Assembly (NCBI RefSeq): GCF_003044185.1
Contig: NZ_PYYB01000002.1
Location: forward strand, 186,001-250,000
DNA length: 64,000 nucleotides
DNA from: Paraconexibacter algicola
GTDB taxonomy: Bacteria > Actinomycetota > Thermoleophilia > Solirubrobacterales > Solirubrobacteraceae
Direction of reading: 5' to 3'
Shown here: in pieces, positions 16,194 to 23,566 of the stretch
How positions within the stretch are numbered: the stretch's first letter is position 1
Layout of the letters: each line of letters begins with the position of its first letter
Position numbers and translations under genes: made by a program
The notes under the pieces: generated by a model
Database searches by the model: none
Told to the model about the DNA's origin: nothing
What the model saw: only the letters and a program-made list of their open reading frames with translations

Positions 16194-18665
16194 TCAGCGC
16201 ACGACGATGTTCACGAGCTTCCCGGGGACGACGATCTCCTTGACGATCGTCTTCCCCTCGAGGTACGGGGCGAGCTTCTCGGAGCCCAGCGCGAGCGCCT
16301 TCAGCTCCTCGGGCGTCGCGCTCGACGGCGCCTGGAGCCGGTCACGGACCTTGCCCTGCACCTGGCAGACGAGCTCGAACGTGTCCTCGTCGAGGAAGTC
16401 CGGGTCGGCGGCGGGCCACGGCTCCTCCCACACGCGATCGCCCGTCAGCCGCTCGTAGGCGTCCGAGGCCGTGTGCGGCGCGAACGGGAACAGCAGCGAC
16501 GCGGCCGTCGCCAGCGCGAACCGCAACGGCCCGGGCGACGGCGAGCCGACGTTGTAGGCCCGCGAGCACTCGTTCGTCAGCTCCATCACGGCGGCGATCG
16601 CCGTGTTGAACGCGAACCGGCCCGCCATGTCGGCGGTGACCTTCTCGATCGCCCAGTGCGCCTTGCGCATCAGCGCCAGGTCGTCCCCGGACAGCTCGTC
16701 GGGCACCGGGTGGTCGGGCAGCTCCTGCGCGACCGTGGCCGACAGGCGCCAGAGCCGCGTGAGGAAGCGGTGGACGCCGCCGACGCCCTCGATGTCCCAC
16801 TTGGCGTCCTGGTCGGGCGGGCCGATGAAGAGGACGTAGCAGCGGGCCGTGTCGACGCCGAACTCCGCCGCGATGTCCCGCGGCGAGACGACGTTGCCGC
16901 GCGACTTCGACATCTTCTCGCCGTCCTCCCCCAGGATCATGCCCTGGGTGAACAGCCGCGAGAACGGCTCGTCGTGGGAGACGTGGCCGAGGTCGTGCAG
17001 CGCCTTGACGAAGAACCGCGCGTAGAGCAGGTGCAGGATCGCGTGCTCGACGCCGCCGATGTACTGGTCGACCGGGGACCACTGGGCGACGATCCGCGGA
17101 TCCCACGCGGCCTCGTCGTTGCGCGGGTCGCAGTAGCGCAGGAAGTACCAGGACGAGTCCACGAACGTGTCCATCGTGTCGGTCTCGCGGCGGGCCGGAC
17201 CGCCGCACGTCGGGCAGGTCGTCGCGACCCAGTCCTCGGCCGCCGCCAGCGGCGACCTCCCCTTCGGCGCGTAGTCCTCGACGTCGGGCAGCTCGACCGG
17301 GAGCTCGTCCTCCGGGACCGGCACGATCCCGCAGGCGTCGCAGTGCACGATCGGGATCGGGCAGCCCCAGTAGCGCTGGCGCGACAGCAGCCAGTCGCGC
17401 AGCCGGTAGTTCACCGACTGGTGGCCCTTGCCCTCGCGGTCCAGCCAGTCGACGATCGCGCGCAGCGCCTCGCGGTTCGGCGTCCCGTCGAAGTCCGGAT
17501 GCGAGTTCACCAGCGGACCGTCGCCCGGGTAGGGCAGGCCGTGCTCGTCACCGCCGTCCTCGGGCGCGCCCTCGACGACGCGACGGATCGGCAGGTCGTA
17601 CGCGGTCGCGAAGTCGTAGTCGCGCTGGTCGTGCCCGGGGACCGCCATGATCGCGCCAGTCCCGTACTCCATCAGCACGTAGTCGGCCACGTACATCGGC
17701 AGCTGCTCGCCGTTGACCGGGTTGGTCACGGTGCGGCCGAGGAACACGCCCGTCTTCTGGCGGTCGGCGTCGCCGCGCTCCTCCTTGTCGCGGGTCAGCG
17801 AGCGGTTGACGTACTCGCGCACCGCCTCCTCGTTGCCGCTGCCCTGCGCGAGCCGCTCGATGTCCGGGTGCTCGGGCGCCATCACGAAGAACGTCGCGCC
17901 GAACAGCGTGTCGGGCCGCGTGGTGAAGACCGGGTAGTCGATGCCGAGGTCCTCGCAGCGGAAGTTGACCTCGGCGCCCTCGGAGCGGCCGATCCAGTTG
18001 CGCTGCATCGTCTTGACGTGCTCGGGCCAGTCGATCGTCGACAGGTCCTCGACGAGCCGGTCCGCGTAGTCGGTGATGCGGAAGAACCACTGCTCGAGCT
18101 GGCGGATCTCGACCTCGTGGCCGCAGCGCTCGCACCTCCCGTCGACGACCTGCTCGTTGGCGAGGACGGTGGCGTCGTTGGGACACCAGTTGACGGCCGA
18201 GTCCTTGCGATACGCGAGGCCGTGGTGGAACAGCTGCAGGAAGATCCACTGCGTCCAGCGGTAGTACGTCGGCTCGTGCGTGCCGAACTCGCGCGTCCAG
18301 TCGATCGAGATGCCCCACTCGCGGAACTGCCGCTGGAAGGAGGCGATCGACTTCGCGGTGCTGTCGCGCGGGTGCTGCCCGGTCTTGATCGCGTTGTTCT
18401 CCGCGGGCAGGCCGAAGGCGTCGTAGCCCATCGGGTTCAGCACGCGCTTGCCGGCGCGGCGGTGGAAGTGCGCGACCGCGTCGCCGACCGAGTAGACCTT
18501 CAGGTGGCCGATGTGCGGCTCCCCGGAGGGGTACGGGAGCATGACGAGCACGTAGCTCTTCTCCCGGTCGTCCTCGTCGTTTCCGACCTCCCAGGTGCGC
18601 TCGGTCTCCCAGATCTCCTGCCAGCGCGGCTCGATCTCCGACGGGGTGTAGCTCAGCTCGGTCAT
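16194..18665 (-). CDS. leuS: Leucyl-tRNA synthetase
   Basis: Class I aminoacyl-tRNA synthetase of 823 residues that charges tRNA-Leu. Visible: the HIGH motif in [15 protein letters not shown] (51-54), the CP1 editing domain with [12 protein letters not shown] and [15 protein letters not shown], zinc-type Cys pairs, and KMSKS in [13 protein letters not shown] (584-588), then the anticodon-binding and C-terminal domains. Bacterial-type LeuS with normal length. ATG at 18665 ([15 protein letters not shown]) is preferred over a TTG four codons upstream. The -10 TATTCT overlaps that of the divergent hydrolase. Confidence 0.97.
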   Translation of the reverse strand: MTELSYTPSEIEPRWQEIWETERTWEVGNDEDDREKSYVLVMLPYPSGEPHIGHLKVYSVGDAVAHFHRRAGKRVLNPMGYDAFGLPAENNAIKTGQHPRDSTAKSIASFQRQFREWGISIDWTREFGTHEPTYYRWTQWIFLQLFHHGLAYRKDSAVNWCPNDATVLANEQVVDGRCERCGHEVEIRQLEQWFFRITDYADRLVEDLSTIDWPEHVKTMQRNWIGRSEGAEVNFRCEDLGIDYPVFTTRPDTLFGATFFVMAPEHPDIERLAQGSGNEEAVREYVNRSLTRDKEERGDADRQKTGVFLGRTVTNPVNGEQLPMYVADYVLMEYGTGAIMAVPGHDQRDYDFATAYDLPIRRVVEGAPEDGGDEHGLPYPGDGPLVNSHPDFDGTPNREALRAIVDWLDREGKGHQSVNYRLRDWLLSRQRYWGCPIPIVHCDACGIVPVPEDELPVELPDVEDYAPKGRSPLAAAEDWVATTCPTCGGPARRETDTMDTFVDSSWYFLRYCDPRNDEAAWDPRIVAQWSPVDQYIGGVEHAILHLLYARFFVKALHDLGHVSHDEPFSRLFTQGMILGEDGEKMSKSRGNVVSPRDIAAEFGVDTARCYVLFIGPPDQDAKWDIEGVGGVHRFLTRLWRLSATVAQELPDHPVPDELSGDDLALMRKAHWAIEKVTADMAGRFAFNTAIAAVMELTNECSRAYNVGSPSPGPLRFALATAASLLFPFAPHTASDAYERLTGDRVWEEPWPAADPDFLDEDTFELVCQVQGKVRDRLQAPSSATPEELKALALGSEKLAPYLEGKTIVKEIVVPGKLVNIVVR

Positions 18666-18676
18666 ACCTGCGCCCA

Positions 18677-18686
18677 AGAATAGGCT
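18677..18686. promoter_or_regulatory. Overlapping divergent -10 elements of leuS and the hydrolase
   Basis: On the plus strand TAGGCT (18681-18686) lies seven bases before the hydrolase GTG. On the minus strand TATTCT (18677-18682) lies 11 bases before the leuS ATG. They share the two bases TA, so one polymerase bound should exclude the other. Confidence 0.5.
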
Positions 18687-18693
18687 TCGCGGG

Positions 18694-19623
18694 GTGACGG
18701 ACCTGCTCTCCCCCGCGGCCTTCGACGTCCACGTCTCCGAGGTTCGGACCGGGGTCTCCCTGGCCTACGTCCGGGAAGGGGTCGGTGGGTACCCGCTGCT
18801 GCTCGTCCACGGGTGGCCGGAGACCAAGCGGATCTGGTGGCGGAACATCGCGCCGCTGGCCGCCGCGGGGTTCGAGGTGATCGTCCCCGACCTGCGCGGC
18901 TTCGGGGACAGCGGCATCCCCGACGACGGCTTCCACGACCTCGCCGCGCACGCGCGCGACCTCCACGCGCTCGTGCACGACGTGCTGGGACATCCGCGGT
19001 GCTCGACGGTCGGGAGCGACCTCGGCGGCGGCGTGATCCAGGACCTCGGGCTGCGCTTCGACGGGTTCGTCGAGCGGCAGGTCCTGTTCAACTCGATCCT
19101 CCCGATGCTGCCTGTGGAGTACGAGGCCGCGGGGCTGTCGAACGAGGTGTCGCCGCAGGTGCGGGCGGCCGCGGACTACTACGTCCGTCAGGGGCGGGAC
19201 GCGGACGGGCTCGCAGCCGAACTGGACACGCCGGAACGGCGCCGGGCGTACGTCGCGCAGTTCTACGGGTCCCGCCTGTGGGGCACGCCGGGCGGGTTCC
19301 GGCGCGCGGAGGTCGACTTCATGACCGAGCCGTTCGCGTCCGCGGAGCACCTGCGCGCCGGGTTCGGGAACTACGAGAGCGGCGTCGGGGCGCTTCGCGT
19401 CTCAGAGAAGCCGCGGTGGTTCGAGGTCTCCGACGTCCCCACCCTCGTCCTGTACGGGCCCGACGACCACGTCATCTACCCGGACTTCATGGAGCGCTGC
19501 GAAGTGGCGTTCCGCGACCTCGTCGGGCCGTTCGTGGTGCCGCGTGCCGGGCACTTCCTGCAGTGGGAGCGCGCGGACCTGCTGAACCGCACCGTGACCG
19601 CGTTCTTGCGGGATCGTCTCTGA
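18694..19623 (+). CDS. Alpha/beta hydrolase, epoxide hydrolase-like
   Basis: The 309-residue protein carries HGWPE (39-43), PDLRGFGDS, and an aspartate nucleophile in the elbow GSDLGG (D109), which is the pattern of epoxide hydrolases and haloalkane dehalogenases rather than Ser esterases. A late YGPDDHV Asp and a GHFLQWE His complete the triad. Between are helical cap-domain residues with conserved-looking Tyr ([16 protein letters not shown]) that could act as acid residues. The substrate is not predictable. Start GTG is set by TAGGCT seven bases upstream, with no ribosome binding site. Divergent from leuS; the next gene follows after 20 bases with its own promoter. Confidence 0.88.
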   Translation: MTDLLSPAAFDVHVSEVRTGVSLAYVREGVGGYPLLLVHGWPETKRIWWRNIAPLAAAGFEVIVPDLRGFGDSGIPDDGFHDLAAHARDLHALVHDVLGHPRCSTVGSDLGGGVIQDLGLRFDGFVERQVLFNSILPMLPVEYEAAGLSNEVSPQVRAAADYYVRQGRDADGLAAELDTPERRRAYVAQFYGSRLWGTPGGFRRAEVDFMTEPFASAEHLRAGFGNYESGVGALRVSEKPRWFEVSDVPTLVLYGPDDHVIYPDFMERCEVAFRDLVGPFVVPRAGHFLQWERADLLNRTVTAFLRDRL

Positions 19624-19631
19624 GGCGGTCG

Positions 19632-19637
19632 TACCCT
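19632..19637 (+). promoter_or_regulatory. -10 hexamer TACCCT of the coiled-coil gene, leaderless spacing
   Basis: TACCCT, six bases, then GTG at 19644. It lies in the short gap after the hydrolase stop codon. Confidence 0.55.
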
Positions 19638-19643
19638 GTGGCT

Positions 19644-20237
19644 GTGACCCAGCCGGGCGACTCCGCGAGCCTGCCTGCCCGCGTGCAGGCCATCATCGAC
19701 GCCGCCGAGCAGGCGGCCGCCCAGCTGCGCGCCGAGACCGAGCAGCGCGCAAAGGAGCGCATCGCCGAGGCGGACCGCGCGGCCCAGCACCGGGTCGACG
19801 CCGCCGAGGAGGAGGCGAAGGAGATCCTCGCCCAGGCGCGCGAGCAGGCCCGCACGATCGTCGGTGAGGCGCGCGTCGCCGCACGCGAGGTCATGGACCG
19901 CGGGGAGCGTGCCAGCCGCGAGCTCGAGGAGATGGGCGGTTCGCTGCGCCGCAACGCGCAGACGATCCTGCGCGACGTCCAGCGCACCCACCGCGAGCTC
20001 GTCTCGCAGCTCGACGCGGCGACCCCGGACGGCCCGCAGCCCGCGCGGTCGCTGCCCGCCGCCCCGGCCCGTCCCGGGATCGTCGACGCCGAGGCGCTCC
20101 AGCCGATCCGCGCCTCCCGGCGCACCCCGTCCTCCGACGACACCCCGGCGCTCGACCCGGCGGACCTGCCCGCCGAGATCGAGATCCCGGAGTTCAGCCG
20201 CGACTACACGCCGCAGCGCCACCGTCGGCGTCGCTGA
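19644..20237 (+). CDS. Coiled-coil protein (ATP-synthase-b/DivIVA-like), unknown function
   Basis: I do not recognise a specific family. Residues 12 to about 120 of 197 form one long charged helix rich in Ala, Glu, Arg and Gln (EQRAKERIAEADRAAQHRVD, EEEAKEILAQAREQARTI), a dimeric coiled coil like DivIVA/SepIVA or F0 subunit b stalks. The C-terminal 80 residues are Pro-rich and disordered-looking, ending in a basic RHRRRR tail. No membrane segment. Cytoplasmic cell-envelope organiser is a possible role by analogy. Its start is defined by TACCCT six bases before GTG. It is followed by the PHO-like box of phoD. Confidence 0.75.
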   Translation: MTQPGDSASLPARVQAIIDAAEQAAAQLRAETEQRAKERIAEADRAAQHRVDAAEEEAKEILAQAREQARTIVGEARVAAREVMDRGERASRELEEMGGSLRRNAQTILRDVQRTHRELVSQLDAATPDGPQPARSLPAAPARPGIVDAEALQPIRASRRTPSSDDTPALDPADLPAEIEIPEFSRDYTPQRHRRRR

Positions 20238-20243
20238 CGCGCC

Positions 20244-20265
20244 CTTCACATCCGCTTCACGGCGG
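20244..20265 (+). promoter_or_regulatory. PHO-box-like tandem 11-mers upstream of phoD
   Basis: Two adjacent 11-base units, CTTCACATCCG and CTTCACGGCGG, share CTTCAC. Streptomyces PhoP binds direct 11-base repeats with a conserved GTTCA/TTCAC core. The block ends 16 bases before the -10 element, i.e. it covers the -35 region, which is the usual place for activation by a PhoB/PhoP-type response regulator. Confidence 0.55.
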
Positions 20266-20285
20266 TCGCTCCCGGACCGTGAAGC
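20254..20285. repeat. Perfect 9-bp inverted repeat before phoD
   Basis: GCTTCACGG (20254-20262) and CCGTGAAGC (20277-20285) pair perfectly with a 14-base spacer. The left arm is part of the PHO-like repeat, and the right arm reaches into the -10 of phoD. It could be a second, inverted regulator half-site or a hairpin ending the upstream transcript. Confidence 0.45.
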
Positions 20286-20287
20286 AT
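20282..20287 (+). promoter_or_regulatory. -10 element AAGCAT of phoD, leaderless spacing
   Basis: AAGCAT lies seven bases before the phoD ATG. It departs from TANNNT at the first position, as expected for an activator-dependent promoter. Confidence 0.4.
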
Positions 20288-20294
20288 CCGGGGC

Positions 20295-21899
20295 ATGACC
20301 GCTCCCCCGTCCCCCGGGCTGACCCGTCGGCGGCTGCTCGTCGCCGGCGGCGCCGCGCTCGCCGGTTCCGGCGCATTCCCGCTCACGTCCGTGGCGGCGC
20401 GGGCGCGACGGAGCCCGCTCGCGCGCGCCGGGCGGTTCGGGAGCGGGGTCGCGGCCGGCCTGCCGACCGAGCGCGGTGCGCTGCTGTGGACGCGGCTGGA
20501 CGAGCTCGGCGAGCGGACCGCCCCGGGCCGCGAGCGGCTGCGCTGGGAGGTCGCCGACGACCCGGGCTTCGGCCGCGTCCTCCTCGACGGCGTGGTCGAC
20601 GCGTCGTCGCTGCGCGACGGCACCGCGCGCGTGCAGGTCGCCTCCCCGCGGCTGGAGCCCGGCCGCCCGTACTGGTACCGCTTCGCGACCCGCACGACGA
20701 GCTCCCGGATCGGACGGTTCACGACGCTGCGCCCCGCCGACAGCGCCGAGCCGGTCCGGATCGCGTTCTTCTCCTGCCAGCGCTACGAGCACGGCTGGTT
20801 CACGCCGCAGGCGCTGCTGGCCCGCGACGACGTCGACCTCGTGGTGTCACTGGGCGACTACCTCTACGAGGAGGACGCGACCCCGATCTCCCCCGAGCGC
20901 CGCGACACCTCCGGGCTGCCCAACGGGCACGTCGAGACGCTCGCGCAGTTCCGGGCCCGGCACCGGACCTACCGGTCGGACGAGCGGCTGCAGGACATGC
21001 ACGCCGCGCACGCGGTCGTGTCGATCTGGGACGACTGCGAGGTCGAGGGCAACTGGGCCGGCGAGGGCCCGTCCTCCGGGCCCTCGCCCGTCGGGGAGCG
21101 GGCCGTCCCCTTCGCGGAGAAGCGGCGCAACGGGATCCTCGCCTACTTCGAGTGGATGCCGGTCCCGCGCCCGCGCGGCGTCGACCGCTTCAAGGTCTAC
21201 CGCTCGCTGCGCCTGGGCCGGCACGCCGAGCTGTTCCTGCTCGACACCCGGCAGTACCGGGACCCGCAGCCGTGCGGCGACGTGAGCTTCGACTCCGGAC
21301 CGCCGTGCGCCACCGTCGACGCACCGCGCAAGCGCCTCGGCGACGCCCAGAAGGCGTGGCTGAAGGACCGCGTCCCCGCCTCGGACGCGACCTGGAAGGT
21401 CCTCGGCAACGCGCAGATGATGATGGCGCTCGACGTCGCGCCCGGGCTGCCCTCCCAGGTCGACGACTGGGCGGGCTACGGCGCCGAGCGCCGCGAGGTC
21501 CTCGAGCACTTCCGCGCACGCGGCGTGCGCAACCTCACGAGCATCGTCGGGGACGTGCACAGCTACTTCGCCGGCGACCTGCACACCACGGGCCGGGTCG
21601 ACGGGCGGCGCGTCGGGACGGAGTTCGTCGGCGCGTCGGTGAGCCACCGGTCGCTGACGCTGCCCGGGCTGAGCAAGGAGCAGTCCGACCTGATCACGGG
21701 CAACCTCACGCTGACCAACCCGCACCTGCGCTTCGCCGACTTCCGCCGTCACGGCTACGCGGTCCTCGAGGCCCGCGCCCAGGAGCTGCGCGTCGATTTC
21801 AAGGGCGTCTCGACGGTCCGGTCCCCGGCGGCGGACCCCGTCGCGGTCGCGTCCTTCCGCGTCGCCGACGGCCGCCCGGTGGTCGAGCGCACCGCCTGA
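20295..21899 (+). CDS. phoD: PhoD-family alkaline phosphatase/phosphodiesterase, Tat-exported
   Basis: The 534-residue protein begins with a twin-arginine signal (TRRRLLVAGGAALAGSGAF), so it is exported folded. A PhoD N-terminal beta domain (GVAAGLPTERGALLWTRL ... RPYWYRF) is followed by the metallophosphatase domain: FFSCQRYEHGW with the metal-binding Cys of PhoD, SLGDYLYEE (Asp and Tyr ligands), LLDTRQYRD, LGNAQMMMA and IVGDVHSYF with the late Asp and His ligands. Such enzymes release phosphate from esters using iron and calcium. Upstream PHO-box-like repeats suggest phosphate-starvation control. Start ATG fits the Tat signal and lies seven bases after AAGCAT. Confidence 0.92.
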   Translation: MTAPPSPGLTRRRLLVAGGAALAGSGAFPLTSVAARARRSPLARAGRFGSGVAAGLPTERGALLWTRLDELGERTAPGRERLRWEVADDPGFGRVLLDGVVDASSLRDGTARVQVASPRLEPGRPYWYRFATRTTSSRIGRFTTLRPADSAEPVRIAFFSCQRYEHGWFTPQALLARDDVDLVVSLGDYLYEEDATPISPERRDTSGLPNGHVETLAQFRARHRTYRSDERLQDMHAAHAVVSIWDDCEVEGNWAGEGPSSGPSPVGERAVPFAEKRRNGILAYFEWMPVPRPRGVDRFKVYRSLRLGRHAELFLLDTRQYRDPQPCGDVSFDSGPPCATVDAPRKRLGDAQKAWLKDRVPASDATWKVLGNAQMMMALDVAPGLPSQVDDWAGYGAERREVLEHFRARGVRNLTSIVGDVHSYFAGDLHTTGRVDGRRVGTEFVGASVSHRSLTLPGLSKEQSDLITGNLTLTNPHLRFADFRRHGYAVLEARAQELRVDFKGVSTVRSPAADPVAVASFRVADGRPVVERTA

Positions 21900-21917
21900 C
21901 GCCGTCCGCCCTCGATG

Positions 21918-21931
21918 CGAACATGTGTTCG
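21918..21931 (+). promoter_or_regulatory. LexA/SOS box over the nuclease promoter
   Basis: CGAACATGTGTTCG matches the Gram-positive and mycobacterial LexA operator pattern CGAAC-N4-GTTCG exactly. Its GAACAT part (21919-21924) also fits a -10 element six bases before the GTG at 21931, so bound LexA would block polymerase directly. Confidence 0.65.
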
Positions 21932-22431
21932 TGCATTCGGGAGACAAGGGCGCCGTCGCCGAGCTGCGGATCGCCGCCGAGGCCACGCGGCTCGGCGTGG
22001 TCGTCTCCCGGCCGCTCTCCGACGGCCGCCGCTACGACCTCGTCTTCGACGTCGCGCACCGGCTCTACCGCGTGCAGTGCAAGTGGGGCCGCCTGTGCGG
22101 GGACGTGATCGTGGTCCGGACGGGCACGTGCCGGCACTCCCCCACGCGCGGCTACGTGCGCACGACCTACGACGCGTCGGAGCTCGAGCTGTTCGCGGTC
22201 TACTGCGGAGCGCTCGATCGCGTCCTGCTCGTCCCGGTCGCCGAGGCGGGCGGCCACCACGAGCTCCGCCTGCGGATCGCACCCGCAAAGAACAACCAGC
22301 GCGTCGGTGTTAGGATGGCGGAGCAGTACGACCTGCCCGGGGCTATAGCTCAGCTGGAAGAGCGCGTGACTGGCAGTCACGAGGTCGGCGGTTCGAGCCC
22401 GCCTAGCTCCACTCGCACGAAGGCCGCCTGA
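21931..22431 (+). CDS. PD-(D/E)XK endonuclease-like protein whose frame continues through tRNA-Ala
   Basis: The 166-residue frame has a nuclease-like core resembling group I intron-associated PD-(D/E)XK endonucleases: GDKGAVAELRIAAEA (E11), a beta hairpin with RYDLVFD (D36), and YRVQCKWGR (Q49-x-K51). The region to about residue 138 looks like the real domain. From residue 137 onward the frame reads across the tRNA-Ala gene, giving the familiar tRNA-derived string AIAQLEERV...GGSSPPSS, and stops after it. GTG at 21931 is chosen because it lies at the end of a LexA box and six bases from GAACAT; a GTG at 21925 lies inside the box. No integrase is nearby. Function (DNA cleavage or repair) is inferred. 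Confidence 0.75.
   Translation: MHSGDKGAVAELRIAAEATRLGVVVSRPLSDGRRYDLVFDVAHRLYRVQCKWGRLCGDVIVVRTGTCRHSPTRGYVRTTYDASELELFAVYCGALDRVLLVPVAEAGGHHELRLRIAPAKNNQRVGVRMAEQYDLPGAIAQLEERVTGSHEVGGSSPPSSTRTKAA
22339..22411 (+). tRNA. tRNA-Ala (anticodon GGC)
   Basis: The 73 bases fold as a full cloverleaf: acceptor GGGGCTA/TAGCTCC with the G3-U70 wobble pair that identifies alanine tRNAs, D arm GCTC/GAGC, anticodon arm CGTGA-CTGGCAG-TCACG with anticodon GGC, variable AGGTC, and T arm GGCGG-TTCGAGC-CCGCC, discriminator A73. The 3' CCA is not encoded. A -10-like TAGGAT at 22311-22316 is inside the nuclease frame and could drive the tRNA alone. A 12-bp terminator hairpin follows six bases later. Confidence 0.97.
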
Positions 22432-22450
22432 ACGGGCGGCCTTCGTCGTT
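22417..22450. terminator. Intrinsic terminator after tRNA-Ala
   Basis: ACGAAGGCCGCC pairs perfectly with GGCGGCCTTCGT (22435-22446) around TGAACG and is followed by CGTT on the plus strand. The symmetric stem can also end transcripts from rsfS on the minus strand. Confidence 0.8.
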
Positions 22451-22459
22451 CCCGGCGGT

Positions 22460-22480
22460 GCCCGTCCAGGAGGGACGGGC
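22460..22480 (-). terminator. Hairpin after rsfS
   Basis: GCCCGTCC and GGACGGGC pair with a five-base loop, seven bases beyond the rsfS stop. There is no T-run; together with the next hairpin it probably ends the proA-nadD-rsfS transcript. Confidence 0.45.
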
Positions 22481-22487
22481 GCGCGGG

Positions 22488-22931
22488 TCAGGCGTCGGCG
22501 TCCGGCTCGTCCGCGGCGGGCCCGGTGCCGAGCACGGCGGGATCGATCTCGATCCGCGGCACGTCGCCCCAGAGCTGCTCGAGCCGGTAGTACTCTCGCG
22601 TGTCGGGCGTGAAGACGTGCACGACGGCGTCCCAGTAGTCCATCAGGACCCAGCGGGACTCGGTCAGGCCCTCGACCCGCCGGGGGAGCATCCGGTGGTC
22701 GTCCTTGAGGCCCTTGTGGATGCTGTCGTGGATCGCCTTGACCTGGCGGTCGGTGTTGCCGGTGCACACGACGAACACGTCGGTGAACCCGCTGACCCCG
22801 CGGAGGTCCAGGGCGACGATGTCGGTCGCCTTCTTGTCCGCGGCGAGGCCGGCGATCGCCGACGCCAGGAGCGTCGGGTCCTCGAACGGCTGGTCGTCGG
22901 TCACGGCGTTGTCGGTGCTGATGGGCGTCAC
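22488..22931 (-). CDS. rsfS: Ribosomal silencing factor RsfS
   Basis: Binds L14 on the large subunit and blocks subunit joining in starved cells. The 147-residue protein has the RsfS core: KKATDIVALDLRGVSGFTDVFVVCTGNTDRQVKAI and RVEGLTESRWVLMDYWDAVVHVFTPDTREYYRLEQLWGD, ending with an acidic tail. GTG start is one base after the nadD stop, so the two are coupled, as in most bacteria. A short N-terminal extension (about 15 residues, Asp-rich) precedes the conserved core. Last gene of the proA-nadD-rsfS unit. Confidence 0.93.
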   Translation of the reverse strand: MTPISTDNAVTDDQPFEDPTLLASAIAGLAADKKATDIVALDLRGVSGFTDVFVVCTGNTDRQVKAIHDSIHKGLKDDHRMLPRRVEGLTESRWVLMDYWDAVVHVFTPDTREYYRLEQLWGDVPRIEIDPAVLGTGPAADEPDADA

Positions 22932-22932
22932 G

Positions 22933-23553
22933 TCACCCTCCAGGGTAGGGGTTCCGCCGGTAGAACCCGCGCTCGTCGATCCGCCGCTCCACCGCGGCGG
23001 GCACGAGATGACGGACCGTGCGGCCCTCGGCGAGCCGGCGGCGCAGCAGCGAGGAGGACAGGTCCATCCGCGGGACGTCGAAGAAGCGGACCCGCTCCGC
23101 GGCGCCCGCGAGGCCCGCGACCCGGTCCAGGACGTCCTGCCGGGTGATGCCCTCCCGCTCGGCCACCGCGAGGGTCGCGAGCGCCAGCACGCCCTCGGGC
23201 TCGCGCCAGGTCGGCAGCGACTGCGCCATGTCGCCGCCGACGATGAACCAGCGCTCGTCCTCGGGACGGGCGTCCTGCAGGGCCCGGAGCGTCTCGACGG
23301 TGTAGGACGGGCCGCCGCGCTCGACCTCCAGGGCGCTGACGCGCAGCCCCGGGTCGTCGGCGACCGCCAGCCGGCAGAGCTCGAGGCGCTCCTGCGGGCC
23401 CGGGTCGTCGGTGACGGTCTTGTGCGGCGGCACGAACACCGGCATGAGCACCACGTGGTCCAGGCCGAGCTGCTCGCGCGCCGACGCGGCGCAGACGAGG
23501 TGGCCGATGTGCGGCGGGTTGAACGTCCCGCCGAGGATCCCGACGCGGGCCAC
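22933..23553 (-). CDS. nadD: Nicotinate-nucleotide adenylyltransferase
   Basis: Transfers AMP to nicotinate mononucleotide in NAD synthesis. The 206-residue protein has the nucleotidyltransferase motif GGTFNPPHIGH (8-18), PVFVPPHK, the FIVGGDM strand and the late SSSLLRRRLAEGRTVRHLVP motif (ISxxR-like). Typical length. GTG start lies 13 bases after the proA stop; rsfS follows after one base. Conserved order proA-nadD-rsfS is kept. Confidence 0.94.
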   Translation of the reverse strand: MARVGILGGTFNPPHIGHLVCAASAREQLGLDHVVLMPVFVPPHKTVTDDPGPQERLELCRLAVADDPGLRVSALEVERGGPSYTVETLRALQDARPEDERWFIVGGDMAQSLPTWREPEGVLALATLAVAEREGITRQDVLDRVAGLAGAAERVRFFDVPRMDLSSSLLRRRLAEGRTVRHLVPAAVERRIDERGFYRRNPYPGG

Positions 23554-23566
23554 GCGCGCGGCCGGC

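Noticed and set aside
22345-22431. The AIAQLEERV...GGSSPPSS tail as a conserved protein domain
   Set aside because: It is the translation of the tRNA-Ala gene, a well-known source of false protein similarity.
21901-22450. Integrated mobile element at tRNA-Ala
   Set aside because: No integrase, no direct repeat of the tRNA 3' end and no foreign-looking gene block were seen near it; only the nuclease frame hints at this.
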